A stretch of 64,000 nt of DNA, from contig JANPPC010000018.1 of NCBI GenBank assembly GCA_031428275.1, positions 25,607 through 89,606 on the forward strand, written 5' to 3'. Shown one piece after another: positions 53,338 through 62,383 of the stretch. The notes beneath the pieces are model-generated. The model was not told the DNA's origin. It worked only from the letters and a program-made list of their open reading frames with translations, and did not search any database. The first letter of the stretch is position 1; every line of letters starts with the position of its first letter. Source of the stretch: Pseudobdellovibrio sp031428275. Its GTDB lineage: Bacteria > Bdellovibrionota > Bdellovibrionia > Bdellovibrionales > Bdellovibrionaceae. The position numbers and the translations under genes are program-made.

Positions 53338-55842
53338 ATGAGCGAACCGAAAACCCAGCAACTGCCACTACTCCCACTTAGAGACCTCATTATATTTCCA
53401 CATATGATGATGCCGCTATTTGTTGGACGCGAAAAAAGTATTAATGCTCTCGAAGATGCAATGAGCAAGCAGTCAGACATCGTTCTAGCCGCACAAAAAG
53501 ATGCGAAAACGAATAACCCTGACGAAAAAGATATCTACGCGGTAGGCACCGTAGGAACAATAATCCAATTGTTACGCCTACCCGACGGAACTGTAAAAGT
53601 TTTAGTTGAAGGTAAACGCCGGGTACGTATTAAAAACTTTGTATCGAATGAAGGTCACTTCATCGTTAATTGCGAATCAATTGACGAAGACGTTTCTAAC
53701 TTAACTGAGGCTTCGGCTTTAGTAAGGTCTGTAAAAGGAACTTTCGAGACTTATGTTAAATTAAACAAACGTATTCCACCTGAAATTTTAATGCGCGTAT
53801 CAAGCATTGAAGCTCCGGGTGAACTTGCCGACATTATCGTTGCGCAATTGAATTTAAAACTCGAAGACAAACAAGCGGTTCTAGAAATCTTAGATCCAAC
53901 AAAGCGCCTCGAGCATTTGTTAAACTTAATGACCGGCGAGATCGAAATTCTAGAAGTAGAAAAGAAGATACGTACCCGTGTTAAGAAACAAATGGAAAAA
54001 TCGCAAAAAGAATACTACCTGAATGAGCAAATGCAGGCGATTCAAAAAGAATTAGGCGAAAAGGATGACTACCAAGCTGAGCTTGAAGATCTATCGGTTA
54101 AGACTCGCGATAAAAAAATGCCTCAAGAGGCTAAAGATAAGTTAAACAAAGAAATTAAGAAATTAAAATTAATGTCTCCGATGAGTGCCGAAGCCACAGT
54201 CGTAAGAAACTACATCGACTGGGTGTTATCTTTACCTTGGCAAGAATACTCAGAGGATCGTCATGATGTTAAGAATGCTAAAAAAATCTTAGATCACGAT
54301 CACTGGGGCTTAGAAAAAGTTAAAGATCGTATTTTAGAATACCTAGCGGTTTTATCTTTATCGAAAAACATGAAGGGCTCAATCATCTGTCTTGCTGGCC
54401 CTCCGGGCGTAGGTAAAACATCTTTGGCTAGATCAATCGCAGAATCTTTAGGGCGTCCGTTTTCGCGCATCTCTTTAGGTGGCGTTCGTGATGAAGCTGA
54501 AATTCGCGGTCATAGAAAAACATATGTTGGTGCGATGCCAGGCAAAATCTTACAAGCTTTACGCAAAGTTGATAAAGGAAACCCGGTTCTATTGCTAGAT
54601 GAAATCGATAAAATGGCGAATGATTTTCGCGGAGATCCAGCGTCAGCAATGCTTGAGGTATTAGATCCAGAGCAGAATTCAACGTTCTCGGATCATTACT
54701 TAGAGTTAGAATATGATTTGTCTAAAGTAATGTTCGTAGCTACCGCGAATAACTTAAGCGCTGTGCCACGCCCTTTACTTGATCGTATGGAAATCATTTA
54801 TTTAGATGGCTATATCGAGCAAGAAAAGTTTCACATTGCTAAGAATTACTTAGTGAACAAACAAATCGAAGCTCACGGATTGAAAGATTTCAAAATCAGT
54901 ATCCAAGATAAAGCGATTCGTGATGTGATTCGTTACTACACGCGCGAGGCCGGCGTACGTAACTTAGAAAGACAATTTGCGAATGTATTTCGTAAAGTAG
55001 CTAAAGATATCGTTATGTCGCAATCTCTTGAAGAGTTTCGTAAAGAGCAAACGACAGAGAAGACAAGTAAAGCTGCCAAGGGTGCTAAAGCGGTTAAAGG
55101 AAAAAAATCGAAAAAATCTTCTGACGGTTACGTTGTAACTCCAGAAAAATTAGTCGAATTGATTGGTGCCCATAAGTATAAATACGGCGAAATCGAAAAA
55201 CAAAATGAAATCGGTTTAACAAACGGTATGGCATGGACTGAGGTGGGCGGAGATCTATTAGCGGTTGAAGTTAGCGCAGTACCGGGCAAAGGTAAGTTCA
55301 CTGTAACGGGCCAACTGGGTGACGTTATGAAAGAATCTTGCGTAGCCGCAATGTCTTACTGCCGATCTCGCGGACCTTTATTCGGATTAGAAAAAGAATA
55401 TTACGAGAACATCGATATTCACATCCATTTCCCGGATGGAGCAACTCCGAAAGATGGTCCTTCTGCCGGTATTGCTTTAACGACTTCAATCGTATCAGCG
55501 ATGATGAGAATTCCGGTAAAGCGAACGGTTGCGATGACAGGTGAAATTTCGTTACGCGGGAAGGTTTTACCAATCGGCGGTTTGAAAGAGAAAGTTCTAG
55601 CTGCTCATCGCGGTGGAATCAAAACGATCATTTGTCCGAAAGAAAATGAAAAAGATTTGAAAGACATTCCTAAAGAAGTTTTGAAAGAACTAAAAGTTAT
55701 CTTGGTTGATCACGTTGATCAGGTTCTGATTAACGCTTTAGATATCAAGAACCCTAAAGGTTTATTTAAAGCCCATAACGAACGCGCTTTCGGAATCAAA
55801 GCTCATTACACAGGCCAACAGAATCACAATACGACTCATTAG
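53338..55842 (+). CDS. lon: ATP-dependent protease Lon (LonA)
   Basis: An 834-residue protein with the N-terminal LON substrate domain (PLLPLRDLIIFPHMMMPLFVG), coiled coil, AAA module (Walker A GPPGVGKTS near residue 356, Walker B VLLLDEIDK), a Lys-rich low-complexity insert around residues 565-600, and the Ser-Lys protease domain (Ser709 in PKDGPSAG, Lys in GLKEKVLAAHR). It degrades misfolded and regulatory proteins. It is followed by a strong terminator. Confidence 0.97.
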   Translation: MSEPKTQQLPLLPLRDLIIFPHMMMPLFVGREKSINALEDAMSKQSDIVLAAQKDAKTNNPDEKDIYAVGTVGTIIQLLRLPDGTVKVLVEGKRRVRIKNFVSNEGHFIVNCESIDEDVSNLTEASALVRSVKGTFETYVKLNKRIPPEILMRVSSIEAPGELADIIVAQLNLKLEDKQAVLEILDPTKRLEHLLNLMTGEIEILEVEKKIRTRVKKQMEKSQKEYYLNEQMQAIQKELGEKDDYQAELEDLSVKTRDKKMPQEAKDKLNKEIKKLKLMSPMSAEATVVRNYIDWVLSLPWQEYSEDRHDVKNAKKILDHDHWGLEKVKDRILEYLAVLSLSKNMKGSIICLAGPPGVGKTSLARSIAESLGRPFSRISLGGVRDEAEIRGHRKTYVGAMPGKILQALRKVDKGNPVLLLDEIDKMANDFRGDPASAMLEVLDPEQNSTFSDHYLELEYDLSKVMFVATANNLSAVPRPLLDRMEIIYLDGYIEQEKFHIAKNYLVNKQIEAHGLKDFKISIQDKAIRDVIRYYTREAGVRNLERQFANVFRKVAKDIVMSQSLEEFRKEQTTEKTSKAAKGAKAVKGKKSKKSSDGYVVTPEKLVELIGAHKYKYGEIEKQNEIGLTNGMAWTEVGGDLLAVEVSAVPGKGKFTVTGQLGDVMKESCVAAMSYCRSRGPLFGLEKEYYENIDIHIHFPDGATPKDGPSAGIALTTSIVSAMMRIPVKRTVAMTGEISLRGKVLPIGGLKEKVLAAHRGGIKTIICPKENEKDLKDIPKEVLKELKVILVDHVDQVLINALDIKNPKGLFKAHNERAFGIKAHYTGQQNHNTTH

Positions 55843-55876
55843 TCGTTTGCAAAGAGTCGACTAGTTATTACAAAAG

Positions 55877-55912
55877 GGATTTGATGTTTAAAAGCATCAA
55901 ATCCTTTTTTTT
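55877..55912 (+). terminator. Intrinsic terminator after lon
   Basis: A 10-bp stem (GGATTTGATG / CATCAAATCC) with an 8-base loop, followed by eight T residues. Confidence 0.9.
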
Positions 55913-56079
55913 GCCCAGCAATGCCCAGGAATCCCTCTCCAGTGGCGTTATTTGAAGCAATTCTACAAAAATCCCCGTCAAATTATTTAATATTTAACTA
56001 CAATTCGTGACTAAAAATAAAGTCTATTGACCATCCATTTCAGATTCTGTAAGAAATCAGCTTCTCAGAGGATGATTTT

Positions 56080-57201
56080 ATGACAATCCAGGCAGAACGC
56101 CTTTACGAAATTGGAAAGCTTTACTGCGACCGCGGCGACTACGGTTTAGCATTACCAAATCTAGTAGAAGCAGCTCAAAGCTTCTTACTTGAAAAAAAGC
56201 ACGACCAGTATTTAAAAAGTTTGCAGCACATTATACGCGTGCACGCTGAGCGTGACGAACAAGATCAAATCACAGCGATAAAAGAAAGCCTTCATGATTT
56301 AGTTATCCGTGATGGTATCGAATTAACTTCAAAAACTTATTATACACTGGGTGTTTGTGCGACCTTCAAAGGTCAAACCGAAAGCGCCATAGATTTTTTC
56401 GGCCGAGCATTAGAGCTTGGCCTTAAGGCGAACAACCAAGAAGACATGTGCTACGCTATCTTAGGATTATCTATCAGTCGCCGTCACCAAAAGCGCTACG
56501 ATGAAGCCTTAAAAGAAATTTACAATTTAAATATTTTCTTACAATTACTAGATATCCCCGAACTAAAAATCGCATCTTCAAATGCCAACGCAATGATCTT
56601 AATGGATTTGAAAAAGTATGATCAAGCTTTAGAAATTTTATGGCAAGCCTACGAAGAGCTTAAAGTAACAAAGCAACTGTCGGTTGCAATTGGGGTACTG
56701 TCAAACATCGGTATTGTTTTATTTGAACAAGGCCAAAAAGATCTAGCGAAGGTTTACTTAAATCTGGCTAAAAAGTCGATTGAACCAGAAAATAATAAGG
56801 TCGCTCTTCGAAAAATCGAAGGCTATCTAAAGATTCTGACCAGCGATACCGGTGACGGAGCCGATCTTATTTTCGATTTAGAAAAGCATTCAGTTATCGA
56901 GCGCAATATCGGTACAATTGATTTTAAGAATCAGTTCATTCTTTTAGACTTGCTTCGCCTGTTTATTGGCAATCAGGGGCAAATTTTTTCGAAAGAATAT
57001 CTAGTTGAGCATGTCTGGAAGCAAAATTACGATCCAACTATTCACGACAACAAAATTTACGTAACGATTAAACGTTTACGCAAATTGATTGAGCCTGATT
57101 ATGATAAACCGAAATATATCTTCCGGGCTAAAAACGGATACTATTTAAACAAAGTTGCAAAAGTCGAATTTAAAGAAGTACGGGCTGAGGGGGCTTTATG
57201 A
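56080..57201 (+). CDS. TPR protein with C-terminal OmpR/PhoB-type winged helix
   Basis: A 373-residue protein. Several TPR units (YEIGKLYCDRGDYGLALPNL, YYTLGVCATFKGQTESAIDFFGRAL, ILMDLKKYDQALEILWQAY) occupy residues 5-250. A DNA-binding trans_reg_C-type domain occupies about residues 285-365 (LLDLLRLFIGNQGQIFSKEYLVEHVW, IHDNKIYVTIKRLRKLIEPD, FRAKNGYYL). No receiver domain is present, so input probably comes through the TPRs by protein contact. It overlaps the next gene by 4 bases. Confidence 0.82.
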   Translation: MTIQAERLYEIGKLYCDRGDYGLALPNLVEAAQSFLLEKKHDQYLKSLQHIIRVHAERDEQDQITAIKESLHDLVIRDGIELTSKTYYTLGVCATFKGQTESAIDFFGRALELGLKANNQEDMCYAILGLSISRRHQKRYDEALKEIYNLNIFLQLLDIPELKIASSNANAMILMDLKKYDQALEILWQAYEELKVTKQLSVAIGVLSNIGIVLFEQGQKDLAKVYLNLAKKSIEPENNKVALRKIEGYLKILTSDTGDGADLIFDLEKHSVIERNIGTIDFKNQFILLDLLRLFIGNQGQIFSKEYLVEHVWKQNYDPTIHDNKIYVTIKRLRKLIEPDYDKPKYIFRAKNGYYLNKVAKVEFKEVRAEGAL

Positions 57202-57773
57202 TTTCTAAAATGATCGCGGTTGTAGTTCTGGCACTTGGGTTAACCGCACAAGCCAACATTAAAGACCTTGAATTATCTTGCGGATACAACCTTCAGGGCG
57301 GTGTCGATGTTTTCCCATGGTCAGTTGCTAACCCATTTCCGTGGAGTGATATTCAAGGTGTTTGGAGACTTAGCAGCGATTCAGCGGTTTACTTAAGAGC
57401 CCGCGTAATCAATTCGACTAAAAACCGAAAGATCTTAAACGTATCACTTATTAACGAAGGCGAATGCAGTAAACCCGTCGCCGAAGGTACGGGCTATATT
57501 GATTCATTAGAAAAAAACGTAGTTCGTGCAGTACTTACAGACGGCATTTACCGTTACCAAATTAAGCTTGGTATGTTCGACGCCGTCGACCTTAAAGTCG
57601 ACGCGAACTTATGTGGCCCAAGTATTTTAGCCGCAACAGTGAAGATCATCGGTAAAACTCCAAAGACCGACAGTTTTCACCACCGCGTGCGCGAATCTCA
57701 GACTCACAATATTATGCTTAAAAAGGTTTCAGATGACCTAAACGCCGTCTGCAAAAAAAAGTCAGACCTCTAA
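57198..57773 (+). CDS. Small secreted protein downstream of TPR-wHTH regulator
   Basis: A 191-residue protein with a signal peptide (MISKMIAVVVLALGLTAQA-NI) and a mature part with four cysteines (ELSCGYN, GECSKP, NLCGPS, AVCKKK) that could form disulfides. No known family. The ATGA overlap with the regulator suggests co-expression; it may be regulated by or sense for it (inference). Confidence 0.65.
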   Translation: MISKMIAVVVLALGLTAQANIKDLELSCGYNLQGGVDVFPWSVANPFPWSDIQGVWRLSSDSAVYLRARVINSTKNRKILNVSLINEGECSKPVAEGTGYIDSLEKNVVRAVLTDGIYRYQIKLGMFDAVDLKVDANLCGPSILAATVKIIGKTPKTDSFHHRVRESQTHNIMLKKVSDDLNAVCKKKSDL

Positions 57774-57999
57774 CACAAAAATTATCGGAAGCGTGCTCTG
57801 CCGGCGCAGCAGGTACCTTCCAAGGCCACTTTTGACCTTGCTTTGTTCCTAACAAGAAGTCAGATGCTAAATTGTAATGCTTAAAAAAAATTACAAATGG
57901 TTTGCATTCGTTTTGTAGAAAAATAAGCGTCTTTAAAAAATTCTTGTTTTCGGGTGTGGTCGAGGATATACGTAGGTTCACTTTTAATTTTTACCAAAT

Positions 58000-58075
58000 A
58001 GGGAGTTAGCTCAGTTGGTAGAGCGCCACCCTTACAAGGTGGATGTCGCAGGTTCGAATCCTGTACTCCCTACCA
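58000..58075 (+). tRNA. tRNA-Val (anticodon TAC), copy 1
   Basis: A 76-nt cloverleaf: acceptor AGGGAGT / ACTCCCT, D arm with GGTA, anticodon stem CCACC / GGTGG with loop CTTACAA (anticodon TAC, decoding GTA), T arm with GGTTCGAATCC, and an encoded CCA end. It is identical to the copy at 62384. Confidence 0.97.
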
Positions 58076-58103
58076 TTTTTCAGCCGGTCGGCTGGGTACT
58101 TTT

Positions 58104-58132
58104 AAAACCACCGCAATTACGGTGGTTTTTTT
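58104..58132. terminator. Terminator hairpin between tRNA-Val and the minus-strand gene
   Basis: A 10-bp stem (AAAACCACCG / CGGTGGTTTT) around CAATTA, followed by a T-run on the plus strand and with four T residues on the minus strand. It can stop transcription from both sides, and the minus-strand reading frame below ends exactly at it. Confidence 0.85.
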
Positions 58133-58472
58133 ATTTCCCTACATTTATTGAGGTTTTACCCTGACTATTACGGCCTTGTTCTACGCCAATAGGTTTTTCA
58201 TTTTTGGTTCGAAACGGGGTGCAATCGCCCCGTACAAAACGAACATCGTCGAGCGAATGGCGTCGGATTGTAGAAGCTGTTCCGCTTGCAAGACGAAGTT
58301 TTTTTCAGCCTTTATAGATTAGCTGCGGTTTTTTAAATGCTAACGTTTCATCAGCGGAAGTTGGAATCTGTATTTCTTTTGCTAATTTAAGATATGTTTC
58401 TTCACAGTGCTGATTTTGATTAGCCACCGCATTCCAGCAAAAAAATAGAAGTAACAAGAATAAAACTCGCAT
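58131..58472 (-). pseudogene. Small secreted protein gene interrupted by an in-frame TGA
   Basis: From the ATG at 58472 a 55-codon frame codes for a clear signal peptide (MRVLFLLLLFFCWNAVA-NQ) and a short mature part with one Cys, ending in TGA at 58305-58307. The same frame continues open for 57 more codons to TAA at 58131-58133, abutting the terminator. The simplest reading is a protein of about 113 residues broken by one nonsense mutation; alternatively the 55-residue product is the real gene. No homologue is recognised. Confidence 0.5.
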
Positions 58473-58716
58473 ATGAAATCTTCTGCTAAATGTTTAATTG
58501 TAATGAATTTTAGTTTAAATTGCTAGTCGACTAAGGTCTTAAGGAAAGTTGAATTGCCCCCCCAGATCCATTTGGTTTTAGTCAGCAATAATCACATTTT
58601 TTCTGAAAATTTTTTTACAAAAAATTCGACGAAATTTAACAATTTTGGTAACCATTCAAAATCTATAAGCACGCTACCTATTCCAAGTCTAAAATATCCT
58701 TGGATAGTTCTCAAGT
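58473..58716. other. Intergenic stretch without recognised feature
   Basis: About 240 bases of AT-rich sequence between the small secreted-protein gene and hipA. I see no gene, tRNA or repeat here. Confidence 0.4.
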
Positions 58717-59997
58717 TCATTCAACTAGTCGAAATGCGGCGGCCATTTCGTTTTGATTTCGGCGTGAAATTTTTTGTGCTGTTGCCACGCTCTGCCATTG
58801 TTTCACTGCATTTAAAACGTCAGCAACAATGGCGGCGGCTTCAGATTTTTTGACTCGAAAAATCGCGGCAACATCCAAGGCCAGTTGAATATCCTGTGAA
58901 TTATCATTTTCAGAAATATTTAATTTAAGTCCGGTGCCGTCAGGGTTTGGATTCATGTCATAAGCGGGGGATAAAATCCAGCCCTTCTGCGCTAGCAAAA
59001 AACCATGATTGCGTAAATGATCATCCGTATTGGAAACACAAATATTAAAAACAATTCTTCGCCACAACTGTTCAAGATCTTTATCGGGATTAGCACCAGA
59101 TCTCATTAAAAATTCTGCCAGTTCTAAATAACTTGTTCCATCGTATGCATTGGCGCCATCATTTTTATTTAGCATTGTCATGGCGGAGGCAAAATGGATT
59201 CGGCCATAGTGATCATCATGACGAACGCGATCAAAGCGTTTTGATAAAAACGTGTGCTGTGGTCCGCGAAATACGCGAGCGTATGCTTCGGGAACTTGAA
59301 TTCCAGCTTTTTTCGCCAACTGATGCACGACCAATTCCCAAGCGCCGGTGTCTTGTTTGTCGTCGTGACTTGGAAATTTTGCGATCCAAAGCTCATGGTT
59401 TTCAGAAAGGACGCTGGCTTTGGGTCTGGCTCCCCCCAGCGAACCGCCGGGTACGATCAGCATGCGCACCCATTTTTCAAAATCAGGATCATCCGATGGG
59501 TGATTATTTTCAAGCGCCCATGCCGCTGCTTCTAATTCTCGTAGTGATGTTATGGGTGGTGATGACATAGTCTCTGAATCATCTAAAAATGGTCCTCCGA
59601 GTTTCAAACAAAAACGCAGACCACCAAGCCTATGTTGATCATGCACTCCTAATAAAAAATCGGATTCCATCAGCGTGAATTCTTTTTTTCCTTCAGCACG
59701 CGCTTGTATGGCGGCTCTGCGTTTTTGTAAAATGCGACCCCATCTGTCTGGCGATGAATCTAAAAAAATTCCAAAATTTGATTTTTCAGAATTATTAAAT
59801 TGTTCGCCTTTAAATAATTGCAAAGCAGGGTCCAGAATTTGAACATGTTTTGATTCAAGCCAATCTTGATGATATTGAAATGAAAACATTTCTTTGCCGC
59901 GAACCACTTGGCTGGATAATGTTCCCATCACCATTGGTTTTTGTGGGTGGGCCCAGTCTGCATAAACTTGAATTTCCAAGCGATGATTGGCTTTCAT
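58717..59997 (-). CDS. hipA: HipA-type Ser/Thr kinase toxin
   Basis: A 426-residue protein with the HipA N-terminal domain (GTLSSQVVRGKEMFSFQYHQDWL), GSLGGARPKASV (the Ser loop and ATP-binding Lys region), NICVSNTDDHLRNHGFL (catalytic Asp-Asn) and SPAYDMNPNP (metal-binding D-x-N). HipA kinases phosphorylate a target such as glutamyl-tRNA synthetase to arrest growth. It overlaps hipB by 4 bases (ATGA). It is intact, and the expected antitoxin is present. Confidence 0.92.
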   Translation of the reverse strand: MKANHRLEIQVYADWAHPQKPMVMGTLSSQVVRGKEMFSFQYHQDWLESKHVQILDPALQLFKGEQFNNSEKSNFGIFLDSSPDRWGRILQKRRAAIQARAEGKKEFTLMESDFLLGVHDQHRLGGLRFCLKLGGPFLDDSETMSSPPITSLRELEAAAWALENNHPSDDPDFEKWVRMLIVPGGSLGGARPKASVLSENHELWIAKFPSHDDKQDTGAWELVVHQLAKKAGIQVPEAYARVFRGPQHTFLSKRFDRVRHDDHYGRIHFASAMTMLNKNDGANAYDGTSYLELAEFLMRSGANPDKDLEQLWRRIVFNICVSNTDDHLRNHGFLLAQKGWILSPAYDMNPNPDGTGLKLNISENDNSQDIQLALDVAAIFRVKKSEAAAIVADVLNAVKQWQSVATAQKISRRNQNEMAAAFRLVE

Positions 59998-60293
59998 CGT
60001 TTAACCTTTGAAAGACGGGCATCCTGCAATTTGTATCCAAGCTCGTCATCAGCGGCTACCTTTGCAATTTCTTTTTCCAAACCTAACCCCAGCAAAACGC
60101 TGGCGTACGATCCCATCGAAACTCCGGGTTCACCTTTCTCAATAGCTATTAAAGTTTGTCTGGAAATTCCGGCTCGTTCTGCAACCAAAGACGCGGTCAA
60201 TTTCCGCCGTCTGCGGGCCAGTCGAATGTTTTCCCCAAGCATGAAAAGATGTTTTTCTAAAGATGGCAGCAGGGGGGCTTTTTTAGTCTTCAT
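59994..60293 (-). CDS. hipB: HipB-type HTH antitoxin
   Basis: A 99-residue XRE-type protein from the ATG at 60293 (MKTKKAPLL); ATGs up to 60320 are possible but lie in the operator. The helix-turn-helix is LGENIRLARRRRKLTASLVAERAGISRQTLIAIEKGEPG. HipB binds HipA and represses the operon. The inverted repeat at 60292-60342 overlaps the start region. Confidence 0.88.
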   Translation of the reverse strand: MKTKKAPLLPSLEKHLFMLGENIRLARRRRKLTASLVAERAGISRQTLIAIEKGEPGVSMGSYASVLLGLGLEKEIAKVAADDELGYKLQDARLSKVKR

Positions 60294-60342
60294 GTTCATA
60301 AATATACACATAAATAGCAAATTTGTACATATTTATGAACAT
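60292..60342. promoter_or_regulatory. Inverted repeat at the hipBA promoter, likely HipB operator
   Basis: ATGTTCATAAATAT at 60292-60305 is the exact reverse complement of ATATTTATGAACAT at 60329-60342. The spacing of 23 bases between the 14-base arms covers the expected promoter. This fits two HipB half-sites or operators flanking the start of hipB. Confidence 0.75.
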
Positions 60343-60481
60343 AATCTGAATTGTTTATTTTCGAGTCATTTGACATACCGCTCAAATGTAAAAGCCCCAT
60401 TTAACTACGATTCCGCTCGGAGATGGCCTTTATTGTTCTACGTCGCGCATCTCACTTAATTCAGTAAACTGGTAAAACCTT

Positions 60482-60529
60482 ACCCTTACAAGGTGGATGT
60501 CGCAGGTTCGAATCCTGTACTCCCTACCA
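60482..60529 (+). repeat. 48-nt exact copy of the 3' part of tRNA-Val
   Basis: Bases 60482-60529 are identical to bases 58028-58075, from the anticodon stem through the encoded CCA. Upstream (about 60456-60481) only traces of the D arm remain (TTCAGT, TGGTA), and no acceptor 5' strand. It is either an attachment-site duplicate left by integration at the tRNA 3' end or a decayed third tRNA-Val gene. Confidence 0.9.
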
Positions 60530-60582
60530 AATACTTGAAATCACAAATAAATTTTAAATAAAATTTTACTCATTTGAGTGAA

Positions 60583-61188
60583 TTATCGCGATGAAATTTG
60601 TTGTAGCAAATGATAATTGCCTACTCCGATTGAATTCTCCATCCAGTAAACATGTTGGGCCAGTATGGGTTTCGTAAGAATAGCAGTTGGAGTTCCCGTT
60701 GCCCGCGCCGTCATTTCGGCATTGCGTAAATGGTCTCGAACTTTCAGTCGGTGCTCAACAATTTCGTTATAATGTTCTGTACTTAATCCCACTTGATTTA
60801 GTAGAAAATCACGCTCAACTTCGACCGCTGAAAACAAATATTTGAAATCATCTTGAGAAGCATAGTCGAGTTCGACAAGTGCATCTTCTGGCTCGATCCT
60901 TTTGCCATTATTCTCAAACTGCAGCTCAACTTTCGGATTACTGACGACTGAAGGTCTTTGATCTATTGGCTTCGAATTGATAATTCTGGGTTGCATTGAG
61001 CTAACAAAGTTCGTCTCAAACTTCTTCGAGCCTACCTTAGGGCTCTTGGGCTGAGATTTTGAAATACTTTTTTGTTCCCGCGATGAGCTCGCGGTGCCCG
61101 CCATACTTCCTTTTTTTAAAATCAAGATCAGCGAGGCAATCACGATGATGACGAGGGCGATATCTACATTTAAATAGTTTTTTAGCAT
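60583..61188 (-). CDS. Membrane-anchored hypothetical protein
   Basis: A 201-residue protein with an N-terminal TM helix (VDIALVIIVIASLILIL), a Ser/Lys/Pro-rich disordered linker (about residues 25-90) and a helical C-terminal domain. A strong ribosome-binding site (AGGAGGGG) precedes it. No family is recognised. It is upstream of, and on the same strand as, nothing else in the region. Confidence 0.6.
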   Translation of the reverse strand: MLKNYLNVDIALVIIVIASLILILKKGSMAGTASSSREQKSISKSQPKSPKVGSKKFETNFVSSMQPRIINSKPIDQRPSVVSNPKVELQFENNGKRIEPEDALVELDYASQDDFKYLFSAVEVERDFLLNQVGLSTEHYNEIVEHRLKVRDHLRNAEMTARATGTPTAILTKPILAQHVYWMENSIGVGNYHLLQQISSR

Positions 61189-61265
61189 GCCCCCTCCTTC
61201 GTTTCTTTTTTACTTCTTTCGGTTAAAAATTCAATCTCAAGTGCAAGCGCGATCACAACTTTGGC

Positions 61266-62057
61266 TTACGGTGTTCCACCCAAAGCTGATGCTATCGCTG
61301 AAATCTCGGCCGGCGTTAAGGCCATAATATTTGCACGGCTACTCATAGACCCGACATTTGAAATTGCAGATCTAATTGCAGAAGCTGATTTACCGCGTTT
61401 ATCACTACTTGCAACTGCACCATGGCAACCCGAACAATTTTGCGTGTAGATAGCTTCGCCATTTAATTGTGGCAACGGAGCTACTGCGCAGGCCGCAAAC
61501 TGATTTGATCCAGCTAGTACTCCATTGGTACAAAGACGAGCTTGCGAAGTACACATCGTTCCAAAAGGTACCATTGCTGCCTGAAAGGCGACGACGCTTT
61601 GACCACTTACGACTGTCGCGCCATTAAATGAACAATCAGCTGCAGTTGGCGTTGGATCTGGCGTTGGTGCTGGATCTGGTGTTGGTGCTGGATCTGGCGT
61701 TGGCGTTGGATCTGGTGTTGGTGCTGGATCTGGAGTTGGCGTTGGATCTGGTGTCGGTGTCGGTGTCGGCGTCTGACCATTGATACACAATGCTAAGTCA
61801 GTTTTAATATTGGCTTTTGCAATTTCTAAATTTGCTTTGGCTTGAATGCACTCTTCTGATTGACGTCGCTTTCTTCGACAGGCCTGATCCATCTCTTTAT
61901 ATAGGACAGATATTTTTTCTTTAGCTGTGCGAAAACATTGTCGTTGGGTACTACTTGACTGTCGATCACCACGATTGCGTCTTTCATCGTCGTCGCTTTT
62001 TGCAATGGCTCCTGATCCAAATGAACATATAATTATCGCCATTAAAATATTTTTCAT
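61266..62057 (-). CDS. Secreted c-type cytochrome with Pro-Thr-Asp repeat linker
   Basis: A 263-residue protein: signal peptide (MKNILMAIIICSFGSGAIA-KS), a Cys-rich helical N-terminal domain, a PTPDP(A/T)PTPDP repeat of about 45 residues, a Cys-containing segment, and a C-terminal monohaem domain with CSGCH and a probable axial Met in ANIMALTPAEI. The linker repeat is encoded by a GC-richer repetitive stretch at 61640-61775. Confidence 0.8.
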   Translation of the reverse strand: MKNILMAIIICSFGSGAIAKSDDDERRNRGDRQSSSTQRQCFRTAKEKISVLYKEMDQACRRKRRQSEECIQAKANLEIAKANIKTDLALCINGQTPTPTPTPDPTPTPDPAPTPDPTPTPDPAPTPDPAPTPDPTPTAADCSFNGATVVSGQSVVAFQAAMVPFGTMCTSQARLCTNGVLAGSNQFAACAVAPLPQLNGEAIYTQNCSGCHGAVASSDKRGKSASAIRSAISNVGSMSSRANIMALTPAEISAIASALGGTP

Positions 62058-62383
62058 AAGGCCCCCGCTATAACTTAAATTTATTAACGTCGGTTATTTT
62101 TCTACTCAGATTACATAAAGCAAGTGAAAGGCCAAATGAACTCGATTCTAATCGACATAAAATAGAAGTACTGATTAACGATGTTTCAAATTTTAAAATA
62201 ATACTCGATTATAATGAATGTAATCGCCGACTTAACCGTGAATCCGTCAAAATTATACATAAGTAAAAATCTTAGTCGCGACAAAATGAGACGAACCTAA
62301 TCAAGTGCGTTTGCAAAAAGTCTTCAGAACGCAAATTAACACTTGAGTCTTCAGCACTGTCCGTCTATAAATTTAGCAACTGC
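62058..62383. other. Intergenic region between the cytochrome gene and tRNA-Val copy 2
   Basis: About 325 bases, AT-rich. A plus-strand frame stays open from about 62060 to 62264 but has no start codon, so I do not call it. The promoters for the cytochrome gene (minus) and for the tRNA (plus) should lie here. Confidence 0.4.

Noticed and set aside
57718..57981. Minus-strand 87-residue frame before the tRNA
   Set aside because: No ribosome-binding site, overlaps the 3' end of the secreted-protein gene, and no domain.
59133..59570. Long plus-strand frames inside hipA
   Set aside because: Shadows of an intact hipA with all kinase motifs; composition is unlike a protein.
60456..60529. A third functional tRNA-Val
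   Set aside because: Only the 3' 48 nt match. The acceptor 5' strand and most of the D arm are missing, so it cannot fold as a tRNA; kept as a repeat.
61261..61449. Plus-strand 62-residue frame opposite the cytochrome gene
   Set aside because: It is the antisense of the haem domain, which has a clear CSGCH motif, signal peptide and linker on the minus strand.
61640..61775. CRISPR-like or minisatellite array in the cytochrome gene
   Set aside because: The repeats encode the in-frame Pro-Thr-Asp linker; there is no spacer structure and no cas gene.
62060..62264. A plus-strand coding frame of about 60 codons ending at TAA 62264
   Set aside because: No ATG, GTG or TTG start in a sensible place, no ribosome-binding site and no recognisable protein sequence.
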